Positions 36,201 to 47,694 of a stretch of 64,000 nucleotides of DNA are shown here, one piece after another. The position numbers and the translations under genes were made by a program. The stretch's first letter is position 1. Each line of letters starts with the position of its first letter. Under the pieces are notes generated by a model. The model made no database searches. It was not told the origin of the DNA and saw only the letters and a list, made by a program, of their open reading frames with translations. The stretch covers positions 864,280 through 928,279 of the forward strand of contig NW_006499824.1 of NCBI RefSeq assembly GCF_000471905.2, in the 5' to 3' direction. The stretch is from Amborella trichopoda (Eukaryota > Streptophyta > Magnoliopsida > Amborellales > Amborellaceae).

Positions 36201-39200
36201 ATCATAGTGAGTTTTCTTTAGCAGACAACCACAACATATCCTCATCTATTTTTCTCAACTCAGCTTTAGAATCTTGTTAACTTTCAGTATGGGTAATCCT
36301 TCCTATTGAACTAGACATTGCTGATAAGTACCACCTCGTGTTGAGATAGTCTGAACATTGAGGATTTGGATTACTGATGTAACCTAAGATCAGTCACACA
36401 ATAGTCTCTGATTACATGACCGAGAAACATGCTTGGAGAGAACTACAGATCTGAATGAGGCTAAAAATCTGTATTTTCAGCAATCTTCCATCAGAACTCC
36501 CTTATAATTCAAACAAATCTAGCAGCTTTATTTAAGATCTGGGTGGTGAGATTCTAAATCTAGGAAGGACTAATGTCTGCCTTTGGCAAAATCAGCCAAA
36601 TAGATTGGTTCCTGCTCAAATCCAAAATAAAAGAAGAGGGTGTAGAATAACTTTAAATTAATTCCGGAAAATGTTCCAAATTAGATCTAGGGTTTTTGAG
36701 GTTGTTTGAATCTAGGAAATCAGGTTTTGTTGATTGGCTTCCACATCCCCGAACATACTTATATATATCCCTGTTCTCCCAACAGCTCAAGACAATCTGA
36801 GGTTATTCTCTTTGGGGGACCATGTTGCCTCATCACATCTTTGAAGTGGAAATTGGACACATGGGTAGCATCAGTGTTCTTGCATGCAATAAAGTGTGCC
36901 ATTTTTCAAAAGTCTATCAGCAACAACCATAATGGTATCCACACCTCTTTTTGTACTTGGAAGCCCCATTACAATGTCCATTTAAACATCAAGTTCAGAT
37001 AGGAAGTGGAGCGTAAAGCCAGTTCTAGACCAATTGACGTACTTGATGACATCGTACCTTTGTCTAGGCCGAAGTAGTGTTCCTCCACCAAGACCAAGGG
37101 TTTATGATGTCCAAAATGATGTTCCATTGTTCCTGCATGCAACTTATGAATGATGCTGCCTCATAAAGACCTCTCAAGAATACTGTGATGTGTCTCCATG
37201 AATAAAAAGCCATGTCACAACAAATGTCCATCTTTTCTATGACTATCTTATGGAAACAAACCATACATAACTGCAAAATATGGGTCCTCAGAATATAATT
37301 CTTTGAGGCATTCAAAACCTATGATCTCCGAATATAAGATAGCAGAAAATCTCTTCTACTAAGTGCATCAACGACCTTTTTTGAAAACCAGCCTTTTTGT
37401 TCATATGTCAAAATCAATGTTTTAAAAAGCGGTCCGCCTGGCGCCTAGGCGGCCTGAACAAAAAATCCTCACGCCTAGACCCAGATGGACCTACACGTGC
37501 GGTTGTAACTACGCGGGCACCCAGGCGGGCTAGAGGGGCACCTAGCGCCCAGTTTTGGGCATGCGCCCAGGGCCGTAAGGCCTTTTTCGATTTTTTAAAT
37601 TGCCCAAAAGGGCAAAATGAGTAATTTTGACCCCCAAGGTTGTATAAAAACGTTATGGGTTTTATTTTTAACCCCCAAACTGAAAAAAAAAAAGAAACCC
37701 TCAATCTCTAAACTTATTTTTGAGAATCTAAAGTAATTTCTGATAATCGAAAGTATTTTTTGTGGATTGAAAAAATTTTCTTTTCTCATTGAAATTCATT
37801 TTTTGCCTTCTTGGACTATTTTGTTGTGTGGTTTAATGGTTTTTTATAGTTTTGGAAGTAAGTTTGTTGAAGACTTGGAGAGTTGGAGACTTGGATGTTA
37901 TTATGGTTTTTTTATGGATATGGAATATGGAGAATATGAGAGTTGGAGACCTTACAATAGCCTATTAGACTTTTAAATATCTTGCATGGTTTGAAATTTG
38001 AATAAGTTTATTCTCAACTTGAGATATGTGATATGTTTGTATATAAAAACGTATGTTGTGAACTTGCGATATTTTCAAATGGAATAAATTATAAACTTTG
38101 ACACAAATATATGTATATATGTGCATTTGGATAGCAATTATATCAAAAAAATGCTAAGAATTTACACTACAGGGCGTTCGAGGTTCTGGGCGTTGGGCGC
38201 CAGGCAGGCCACCTAGGGGCCGCCTAGTGTTTTTTGAAACCTTGGTAAAAATGAACTCTTGCAAGGATGGTACACATTCTTCATGTCAGTTTTTCAACTT
38301 CTTTTGGCTCTTAATGATTTTAAAGTACCTCATGGTAAGAAATTAAGAAAAACTCTCATTGTGCTCTACATTATAGGTTGAGTAATGATGCTGCATCACC
38401 TAGTTTCTCACTAAGTTATGCAATAGGCCTACTGTCAGAACCCCTGCTGGCTGCATGCGTGTTGGTCAAGGATGAGCTCGTAAACCTCCCTTGATGCAAC
38501 GCCCAATCGGCTTGAGGCCTCACCTAGCCCTGATAATAGCCTTAGGCATGACTCAACAAGCCTCACGCACCAGCATGGTGCTCGGGCAACCCCATGCATG
38601 CATAGCGCACAATTGTGCCACCTGGAAACCGGGAACGTGCTCTCTTGGATTCGAAGTTCTTTAGGGATACACTTCTTATTGAGGGGATGGTGGAAGCCTT
38701 GAGCCAACTGGCGGATAGCAGTGGACAAGGCCTATGCACAGCAGCATGGTGGGCCGGTGCATGAGCATGAGCACACCACAGCTTGGCACAAATCACTTGG
38801 GAGCTGAGAATGGGTTTTAAGGCACCTGGGCTGGGCAAGCGCTAGGTTCGAAATTCAAACCAGCCAAGAGGTGGGCGACATTGGTGTAACGGCCAAGACA
38901 TGGGCATAATGGCAAGGACGTGGGCCACATAAATAAAGGTGGCGGTTACGGCGCAAAGGCGTGCTGACCCATTAGAAGGCCTCACCTTAGGACGTGGCCT
39001 GTGGACGACGGCCTCATGCGTAATTACTCAGGACGTGGGCAGCCTGTCTGCCTGGCAGCGGCCCACAAGCAGGCATTAAGCTGTGGCTGGCCACCACATG
39101 TACAAATTTGAATTTGCAAAACGATTGTAAAGAGGGGCTATATAAACCCCTAGCCCAAACCCTTGAGGGCGCATCTGTGGCATCATACATTGTAAGTGTA

Positions 39201-42200
39201 CAGCTTAATAAAGAGGCTATGTCCCTTGAATCCCTTAGCCTTGTGTTGGTCTGAGTGCGTGTCTGTGCAAGTCCCTTTACTCAGTGTGTTGGTTGGGCTG
39301 AACTTAACCCTCAGCAGCTTGGCTAAGCGTTAAGGATGCACGGAGCTAAAGAAAAGAATTAGGCCCTGTGACAGTTGGTATTAGAGGCAGGTTCCACAAT
39401 TAGCTCGAAGCAATGGCCCCAAATGTGAGCAACTGTGTTAGTCTGATTGATGAAGGACAAGATGAATTTGTTGCTCGACTGGCAACCTCGGAGGAGAGAG
39501 CCCAGACCCTAAGCACCAGACTTGATGAGCTAATGGCTTCACAAGAGGAGCACGTTGGCAACTTGGTAACCCTGTTGGGGGACCTTGGGGCTGAGGTTGC
39601 TTCTTGACCGATGTCTTTAACAAAAACCTCAAGACGTTGAATGACAAGTTGAGCCTAGTCAAGAGGGCTTTCAGCAACTCTTCTGGCATATTTGAGGAAC
39701 CGTGTCAAAGGTGCCTGAGCCTAAGCCTTTTGGCGGGGCTAGAGTCGTGAAAGAGTTGGAAATAATACTTCACTACTGTTAGTGCCTGCGAGGAGGACTG
39801 CGTAAACTGTAGCCTCGATGTACCTCACTGGAGATGCTATACTCTGGTGGAGGACTCGCATGACCGATGGGTTGAGGCCTCCTATTGTTGGTTGGGAGGA
39901 CCTCAAGAGAGAGCTCAAGGAGCAGTTCCTGCCAGGGAACACTGGGTGGACGGCTAGAGAGACCCTACTTAAGCTCAAGCACACTGCCACAGTGAGTGCG
40001 TATGTCAAGCAATTCTCGAGCTTGATGCTGGACATTCGAAACATGTCTGAAAGATGACAAGCTCTTCAACTTTATGGCTGGGCTGCAGCTTTGGGCCAAA
40101 GCCGAGTTGAGGAGGCAGGGAGTAAAGGATCTCCCAGCAGCTGTGACTGCTGCTGAGTCCCTAGTGGACTACAAACTCAATGCCTCGTCAGAGGGTTCCT
40201 GACAAGGCAAATGAAACGGAAATGGAAAGAGTAATGGTGACCCCAAGCAGCAAGGGGGCGGACAAGCAGGTGGGCGACCCAAGGGGGAGTCTTCTAGCAA
40301 AACGGGTGCTAAGAAGGACTTATCCGCGTGCTTCATCTGTAAAGGTCCACATTGGGCCATAAACTCCCCTCAAAAAGCGGTCCCTCAGTATGGTATAGAT
40401 AATGGAGGAAGATGAAGAGGAGGTCGTGAGAGTGACTCCCCTTCAACTTCACACTATACTGTACTTCCTCTTAATTTTGTTGACAAGTTCTAACATGTTC
40501 CTCTTGATTTAGTTCATAGTGAACCTTGGATTCTTACTACAGTTGCCTCTTTATCTGGGCCTCAGTTTTATGTTATATTTGTATATGATTTCACTGTATA
40601 TTTGGATATACTTTCTAAAGTACAAGTTAAATGCATTTGGTTGCTTTTGAGTTTTGACATTTCCATGCCTATGCTGAAGGTCAATTTTTTCACATGATTA
40701 TGGTTTTTAAATCTGATGTGGTTAATGAGTACTCTTCCTGTATCACTTTGGAATACTCAAAAAGGATAATGACATTCACCATCAACATTCTGTCCATATA
40801 TCCTCATACAAAATGGTGTTTAACATCAACAATGCATGCTAATAACCTTCCTCATGTTCTTTTGCTAGAAGCCTTTTCAACTGCAGCTTCTCATAAATGG
40901 AATATCAAGCTCTAACAAATGTAATGTCTTTGCCATTATTTGGTCTAACATGAACATTTTCACAGCTTTTGGCCTTGAGATGCTGCATACAATTGGCTAT
41001 ATATATGTCAGACAGGCTGCGAAGGAACTTGGAAAGAAGGCCATTTACCTTGGTTTGCCCTTTTTGGCTGAATGGTTTAGAAACAAGGGGCACAGCTTGA
41101 AGTCACAGGTCACAGCAGCAAGTGGTACGTCTACTTTACATATTGACCTTTTGCATGAGAAAATATTTAATTGATGTTGATATTTTTGGTGTATTTGAGT
41201 TCGGAACTTTGTTTATCATGTTCATTTGGTTTAATGTAGTTTTTTATTAAAAATAAATAGAAAATGATGTAGAATGATATATTAGAAAATCTCATCTACC
41301 CATGTAATATAATCAGTTGACATTTAGGTTTGCTTAAGCTATTCACCCATCACATGGAATTCTTATTTGCATTTGTGAAATTAATAAAGTAAACAACAAC
41401 CACAACCTCATCCTAATATTGCAATAGAATTTATTTTTAATTCCATCTTGGAAATTTAAGAAGTCTTTCTGCCAGTAAAGAACTTAATTGATAGGATAAG
41501 CATTGTAATTAGGTATTGGTAATGATAAAAAGTTAAGCCAAAATTAAGTTCATTTCAGTTCTAAAATTTTTCTTTTTAGCAGCAACATCCTAGGCAAGAA
41601 ATTACGTAGTTGATAACATTTTTCTAGATCTTCGAAGTTGTTAAGAGTTTATAGATGATAAATTAGTCTTTTTCTATGCTTATCTTTTATCTCTTTAATC
41701 TTGTATTTTGAAATATGGCAAGCAGAACTGATGTGCTTATAAGTTTCTGGAACCTTCCATTTATATTCCATTAGAGCTAAATAATGTCTTTGAAGAATGC
41801 AATTTGTTTTCCTTGTATTTTTTATTTTAGGTGCTTTTGCTTTATTCAAATTACAAGAGGACATAAAAAGACATCTTGGTGCTGAAAAGGAATATAGCGA
41901 AGATGATATTGAAACTTTTCTTTTGTCCAAGAAGGGTGTGATGATTAGTTCACTCTGGAAGCTGAACATCATTGACATTGAAGCAACCTTGACGCATGTT
42001 TGTGAGATGGTAGGTTTCCAGTGACGTCACTTTTGAATTTTACCACATCACACTCCAATGTAATGTTTAATGGTGAATGATTCACCAATTATCTTTTGAA
42101 AATCATAGGTATCTTTCATTCATTCTATTTGTTGATGATAATTTTTTCATTATTGTGTAGCAGGCTCCTGTTTTACGAATTTAGATAATACTCCCTTCGT

Positions 42201-44828
42201 GTCATAGTCTTCATCCTTTGTGTCAATTTTGTGAACCAGTCTTTCAATAATGGCACCTGCATGAGAAAATGACAAATCACTTGGTCATATATGAATGGCA
42301 ATTCAATACAGGAATGGAAATAATATTGCTAAGGTGGAAATTGATAAATTTGCTTTCTGTTTCACTTAAACTTAGGAACCATTCTTGCTCTCTTTCATGT
42401 TTCTCTCTGAGTAGGATGCGACCATTACTCAATGTATTTCATTTCTTGTTTGTATTTATGTTATTGGAACTGAGTATGCCATCAAACTTGTGAGACCACC
42501 GGTCCATTCCAGATGAGTAGCCGACTGGTTCATAGGTCAAAATGGTTTCAAACTAGAACAAAAAATAAAAAATATTAAAAATTTTGGTCAAAACCTGTCC
42601 AAACTGGCCAGTTCACATCGGTTTGACTGATCTAAACCAGCTGGTTTTGACTGATATCAGACCAGGTTCTCTTTGGTTCAATACCATTTCAGTGCTCCCC
42701 CAGGTTTGGGACCCGGGGCACCAACTCGCCAGTTCCTGGTCTGAGCCGGCTTGTTCAGTCCCCCCTTAATTTCATTGGTTTGTATGTCATTCTATTATGT
42801 GATTTTACAATGGTCTAGGATGAAAAACAGGGGAAAGCGAATTGGCTTGTCAGATTTCCTAATATAAATTTTCATAATTCATGTCATACTATCTATTCAC
42901 ATCAAAAATTAAAGCAAAGAAAAATATTTAGGATAAACAGTTAAATTTTAATTACATGGACCAAGTTACTCATTTTTAAGGCATTCCTGTTTTTATTCTT
43001 TATCTCTGACAGTTTTGGTCACCCTCAACATTTTTGCAGTTTCACAGGATAGTCATTTCAACTTCTTTGTTTACCTTGTGAGTTTTATTCATGTTAATTG
43101 TTTGGATGATATTTGCAATGTCAATACTTTGGTAAATGAGGAGATTTATGTGGCACAATGATATTTGCTATGTCAATACTTTCGCAATATATTGTGATTT
43201 TGTCTTCCATCCTTTCTACAGTTCTCTTCTCCGTGAATATTTTTCATATAACTGAGGAAGTTCATTGTAAATCAAAGGTATTGCAAGACAATTCCATACC
43301 AAAGGAAGAATCAAGAGCACGGGCAAAGGCTCTGAAGATCTGGGGAAAGATATTTCAAGTAAGTCCTAATCAAATCTCTTCAATGTTTGACTTTCTAATT
43401 AATATAAGCTGTGCAAAGTATGCAGGTAAAGCAGTAGCATCTTAAGCACTTTTATTTTTCTTTGATCTTGATTCTCTGTTTAAGATTGGATATACAGAAT
43501 GTGCCTGTATACGTAAACCAACACAAATAAAACTGATTGCGAGGTATTTTTTTCCCTAAAGTGAGAATGATTTTGGATTTTAATGTGAAACTTAGTTCAA
43601 TTCCTGTAGGTTCTCGCATAAAATAGTAATGTATATCATTGTAAAATGGGAGAAAGAACTGTGGTGATCTAGTTCAGAAAGTGGTGTTATAATGTCTACC
43701 GCTTAGAAGAGTCTCATGAAATTGCATGGTGGTTATTACTACTTCAATCAGGACTTTATATTGAACGGAACAGCATAATTTTGATCCAGTCAATGAAATC
43801 CTTTTTTAATGTCCGTGCATTTCTGTTATTATTTGTCGCATCAGTGGCATCTTTTTGATAGTTTGCAAATTGCTGGCAGAGTGCATCACTTTCAAACAGA
43901 AATATAGTCTCAAATGATGAGGGAAGAATTAAGTATGATGGACAAGATTTTACAACCGATCAGACACCATCAAGGACACCACCAAGGATGGGAACTAGTT
44001 CATCCGGACAAAATTCACCTGTAAGGGAAATGCATGAAAGGCATAAACCTGTCTATTTTTGCCAATTGTCGCAGCTGCTTCTATAACTAACTTTTACTTT
44101 TCACATTTTTCATTACATGAGGCATATTTTTTTTAGAGCTCCATTTTGAAAATGGCTTTTGATAGAACTGATAATGCCTTAGTTAATTCTACATGCGTTA
44201 ATGAATAACTACAGGTGCCTAATAATGTACCAGTCTTATCTTTCTTGTAAGTAACTATCAATTGATGTTGGTAACGACTTATTTCATGAATCGAACATGC
44301 ATTGAGGAATACCTATTGTCATCTAATAGTGTTCTAGTCTATCTTTTCTTAAGAGCCACTGCATTCTCTAGCTCCTTCAGATACTTTTTTATTTTCCTGA
44401 TTAATTTTTCCTGTGCTTTTAGTACTTCGAATTTGACAATACAAGCAAATCTCCTGGATATGCAAGTCCTTACCAAGATGGATTGGACTTCTTCAGCAGA
44501 AGCCCGGGGGAGTTTCAGGGCAAACAAACTCCTGAGGCTTCACCAAAGCCTTCATCCCCCTCAATTTTCCCTCCTATTCAGGTAATCAATAGACCTGAAG
44601 CGCATGCAATATATTTCTACTAAAATGTAAAATTAGTTTGAATCTCTAGAAAATGTGGTATGTATTTTGTCAATGTATGTCTCTTTGAGTTCATGGCTGG
44701 AACTTTTGTGCTTCTATTGGTTACAGAAACTAGGAAAAACTCTTGGCTGCTTTTGTGGATCAGCTAGCAAGCTTGATGAGAGGACATTGTCATTTGAGTA
44801 TGATAGAAGATGGATGGGACAAAAGTGA
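30231..44828 (+). CDS. DnaJ / DnaJ-X domain co-chaperone (chaperone protein dnaJ 10-like)
   Basis: A J-protein that would stimulate the ATPase of an Hsp70 partner. Exons: 30231-30317, 31150-31209, 32684-32766, 33905-34064, 35071-35200, 40966-41124, 41831-42009, 43278-43358, 43880-44020, 44423-44581, 44727-44828 (stop TGA). They total 1341 nt, 446 aa, and all phases agree. The J domain is residues 1 to about 75: '[20 protein letters not shown]', then the catalytic HPD at 34-36 in '[20 protein letters not shown]'. The DnaJ-X domain follows, roughly 130-313, with '[20 protein letters not shown]' and '[15 protein letters not shown]'. The Ser/Pro-rich C-terminus lacks a J-protein zinc finger and has no obvious membrane segment. 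Start ATG is the first in frame with the J domain (context aaaaaATGG). Intron 2 is GC-AG (cag/GCAAGT). The intron 7 acceptor (atcaaag/gta) has a weak pyrimidine tract; using an AG 21 bases upstream would add seven in-frame codons. Intron 5 is 5.8 kb of transposons. The last exon is the least certain. Confidence 0.93.
33237..33350. repeat. Short tandem duplication with GAT repeats in DnaJ intron 3
   Basis: A unit on 'atttaggg.atctatgatgccacaa.atgatgatgatgat' is present twice, followed by a third partial copy. Confidence 0.8.
35780..36200 (-). repeat. Putative LTR end of the Gypsy fragment
   Basis: Non-coding stretch downstream of the minus-strand Gypsy integrase in DnaJ intron 5. A purine-rich 'ctatgggggtgaatgatgga' (minus strand, about 36170-36190) could be its polypurine tract, with LTR below it. 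No second LTR was found, so this is inference. Confidence 0.3.
36740..38430 (-). mobile_element. Ty3/Gypsy pol remnant (RNase H and integrase)
   Basis: On the minus strand, 38430-38245 reads like RNase H ('IIKSQKKLK' then 'LQEFIF'). It resumes at 37414 with '[10 protein letters not shown]', the Gypsy RNase H end, followed by integrase '[15 protein letters not shown]', '[21 protein letters not shown]' and 'GPPKRITSD' down to about 36780. Stops and shifts show it is dead. It is split by the hAT at 37415-38244. Confidence 0.82.
37415..38244. mobile_element. Non-autonomous hAT-type element inside the Gypsy fragment
   Basis: Left end CAATGTTTTAAAAAGCGG, right end (reverse complement) CAAGGTTTCAAAAAACAC. 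Flanking octamers gtcaaaat (37407-37414) and gtaaaaat (38245-38252) agree at 7 of 8. Subterminal regions are GC-rich with 'cgcctaggcgg' motifs, as at 2840-3014. Removing it rejoins the Gypsy RNase H reading. 830 bp; no transposase. Confidence 0.85.
38433..39373 (+). repeat. 5' LTR of a second LTR retrotransposon
   Basis: Begins TGTCAG and ends TGACA, followed at once by a primer binding site. It contains a TATA box (ggctatataaac, about 39137) and AATAAA (about 39208), in the order expected of an LTR promoter and polyadenylation signal. No 3' LTR is seen in the window. Confidence 0.75.
39375..39392 (+). other. Primer binding site (initiator Met tRNA type)
   Basis: 'ttggtattagaggcaggt' closely follows the LTR end and resembles TGGTATCAGAGC, the common plant retrotransposon primer site. 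Confidence 0.75.
39413..40430 (+). pseudogene. Retrotransposon gag pseudogene (Gypsy type)
   Basis: Starts at an ATG 20 bases after the primer site ('[19 protein letters not shown]'), with a coiled-coil-like stretch, then a retrotransposon gag core: '[11 protein letters not shown]', '[16 protein letters not shown]', '[20 protein letters not shown]'. A Gly/Lys-rich tail leads to a zinc knuckle '[13 protein letters not shown]' whose last Cys is replaced by Ser. Several frameshifts and stops are present. Nothing of its pol follows: the sequence changes to an unrelated Copia fragment. Confidence 0.82.
40480..40940 (+). mobile_element. Copia integrase remnant
   Basis: Plus-strand reading gives 'LDLVHSEPW', '[16 protein letters not shown]', 'PHTKWCLTS' and '[14 protein letters not shown]', aligning in order with Copia integrase core blocks (typically 'VHSDVWGP', 'YFVTFIDDFS', 'PQQNG', 'W.EA..TA..L.N'). 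Catalytic residues are partly lost. It ends only about 25 bases before DnaJ exon 6. Confidence 0.75.
42490..42765. repeat. CTGGTT/AACCAG-rich repeat in DnaJ intron 7
   Basis: Repeated 'ccggtc', 'actggttc' and 'aaccagctggtt' motifs around an AT-rich core give it the look of a small hAT-type element. Ends and target duplication are not resolved. Confidence 0.4.
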
Positions 44829-47694
44829 AGTTTGCATCTTCTTCCCATTTGGTTTGATGTGTAATATAGTTCTCAGACGAAGTTGCTTTGAATCTACCGT
44901 TTTTGTAGTCATATCAATTTTCTCCTGATATATTCCACGTGTTTCAAATCTGGTCTTGAAAGATGTAAGATCAAGTATTATTGTTTAAATTGTAATAGGG
45001 CAATGGTGCTTGCTTATTTGTAAATGTACATTGTTGCCAGTGTAATGAAAATTTTGGGACATCAATATCTGTATATTTATCTAGCATATGCATCTTTTTA
45101 ATCAGATTTCAGATTTCCCATAAACAATGTTTCTCAAAACTGCATTCTGCATACAAGATAAACTCAGGTCTGTTTTCCTGATTTGATGAATTTTATCATT
45201 TATTCATAACTCATCAAAAAGTGCCATGAAACCGATTGCAATTGTTACAGGATTGCTTGAGCTTTAGAAAGAGTTTCTTTCATAAACTCAAGCCAGCAAC
45301 AGATCTTCAACCAGAATATTTATTCTTCTTGGTATCTGATTGGATGTTTCACTTTACAAACTATCGGAGCATTGTGAAGAAAAGCCAGACTTGGGCGAAC
45401 CTGAAGCGCTTGCAAGTGGAAAGCATTCTCATGTGCTTTGCTTAACATAAAGGTGCTTTAGTGTTCAGGGCCTTTTGCTACTGCAAAATACACTTACCCT
45501 TTTTCTTTTGCTTTCACATATTTTATATACCTTTTATATTTTGGAAAATGTTTTGACATGGCCACAGTTCTTTTGAAATAATTAAAGCCTTATCTTAAAA
45601 CTCATAAAAAATAGTTGTTTTGGTTTAGGAAAACCTTCAAATCAATCATCTCAGCCTTGTTCAATTGGAATTTCAAGCCCTAAAAATAGTGTATGTTATA
45701 TTATGTTTACGGTCCATTTCACCCTAGAACTAAGTGTTCATGGATCCTCATGATTTGTACCAATTTTTTAGCTTCTAATTTTTTAGTTCTCGAAAATTTA
45801 TTTGAAGTCATCATAGAGATTCTTGATACAATGTTTTCCAGATGAGGATTTGAGATGAGGTTTTACTTTGTTTTAATAAAGCCTATGCTTTATAGAAACG
45901 GCATTATTATATTTTTGATAATTTATTATAGATAATTTGATTATGGATTTCCTGTCCTCTCTGTGTACACGTGTGCACGACTAGACTGAAAACATAGATG
46001 CTCAAGTGCTCAAGCCCTCCTTAAATGGTTTAGATTAGATGAGAAGAGAACTGGTTACAATGATTGTATTTTGGTATTTTTATTTATTTTATTTTATTTC
46101 TTTTGCGTCTTAGATTTGTATGAGATTTTACGTGTGTCATAATATAAAATAATAAATTGATCAAAATACCTTTAAATATTTTAGAAATATCTTTGTCAAT
46201 TTATTGCTAAAATTATTCATGGGCATTTGATTGAGAATTACGAATGTCTAAATTTCATCTTAATTTAGTAGAGGGAAGTCAAAATCACCCCTGTTTTAAA
46301 AAAAAAAACCTCAAATTTTCTAAAACCTCATTCATATTTTTTATCATCTAATTATCACCGTGGTGTGATTGTCGTGGTTAGCATTGAACTAACCCTGATG
46401 GTCTACGTTACCATCATAGTTCTACAAATACCACGGTGGTTCAAATAGTAACTTAACAACACGGTTGTGCTTGAACTGTGAAGACTTAAACCCAACAGAA
46501 AAGTGGTTTGAACCCTCTATGACCATCACACTTTTGAACCATGATGAGCTTCACAGACTCAACACTATTGTGAAGGGTATTTTAGTTAAAAAATGCAAAC
46601 AAATGATAAAAATGGTATGAATGAAATTTTAAAAAATTCGACGTTGTTCTCAATAACCTAAAAAAATAAATATCTTTAATAATCTCCTCTTAGTATATAA
46701 AATATTCTAATAAAATCTTATATGTAATTGAATTTGTCCATTTTCTTCCCTTCAAATATGAACATTGACAAGATGTAGAGCTATCATGAACCCTTTTGGA
46801 AATGGACTCGTGGCAGAAGAAAGTAGGGTAAAGTTTGCCAAACGTGCCCTCAAAATGCTACTTGTATAGTTTCATTCCCACTAGGTCTGAAAAGGAAAGA
46901 GATCAAAGAATTCTCTTAGATGGCCCTTTAGGCTTTTTGTTTCAGGCAGGCTGTATACAATATGCGGTCCAGAGGTATAAAGCATACATCTTAAGGCTGG
47001 TCTATTTAAAAATAATTGTAATTAATGATTCAAATATTTTTTTTAATATAATTATTATTTTTAATTTTCAAATTTTATTTATTTATTCATATTCATGATC
47101 TCCATGTCAAATATTATATATTCTATAAAAATTAAGATCAATTATATTTAAAAAATGTGGCTGGCCACATGCTAATCGCGTCCTTTGCCAGTGACATCCA
47201 GTTTGCATGAATGTAAATAATTTGATCAGTGTGACGGGACTTGGCCCAATTACTAAGTCTCTCTTTCTCTCTCTAACCCTTCTCATTTCCTTGTCTCAAT
47301 CCCTCTCTATTGTCTCTCTCTAATTTGCAACATAGACCCCTATAAACACCGTCTGTCTCTCTCCGCTTGATGAGATAGAAAGGGATTGACAATTGGAGAG
47401 AGAGAGGGGGAAGACTTGTTAAAAGAAAGCCGGCTCCTGGCCAAAAGGAGGCCAAGTGCCTAAGAAGATTGGCTAATACCCCGTCTCCTGTTTTTTCTTT
47501 CTTTCTCTTTTTAGTGTTTTTTTATTTATTTTTAAAACTCAAGTGAATAACTCGGCTTGTACCAAGGCCCAGTCCTTGGCCCGAGCCTGAGTTTCAAAAC
47601 TCTGAATCTGGAACCCAAATCCTTACCAACCATGTCTTGTTATTGTCATTTGTGTACATATTCATGGAAAACATGAAAATGAAAAATCCCACAC
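44829..47694. other. Intergenic between the DnaJ gene and citrate-binding copy 1
   Basis: About 44829-45110 is probable DnaJ 3' UTR. 45690-45910 is a member of the AT-rich dispersed repeat (its right part matches 62880-63010). 46140-46270 and 46735-46770 match 57780-57910 and 58130-58165, so they belong to the duplicated block around the citrate-binding genes. 46770-47640 has no counterpart there and is probably inserted. Confidence 0.55.
46920..47190. mobile_element. Possible relative of the 49873-50165 miniature element
   Basis: Shares 'tatgcggtccag', 'tataaagcat.catctt' and the 'attcatgatctccatg' interior with the Mutator-like family at 49873 and 52389. Exact ends are not determined. Confidence 0.45.

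Noticed and set aside
38435..38838. Two overlapping open frames on the minus strand
   Set aside because: Both lie inside the LTR of the second retrotransposon, on the strand opposite its gag, with no family resemblance.
45236..45445. 69-residue open frame downstream of the DnaJ stop, preceded by a plausible acceptor
   Set aside because: It does not extend the DnaJ family C-terminus in a recognisable way. It could be a spliced 3' UTR exon, but nothing in the sequence proves it.
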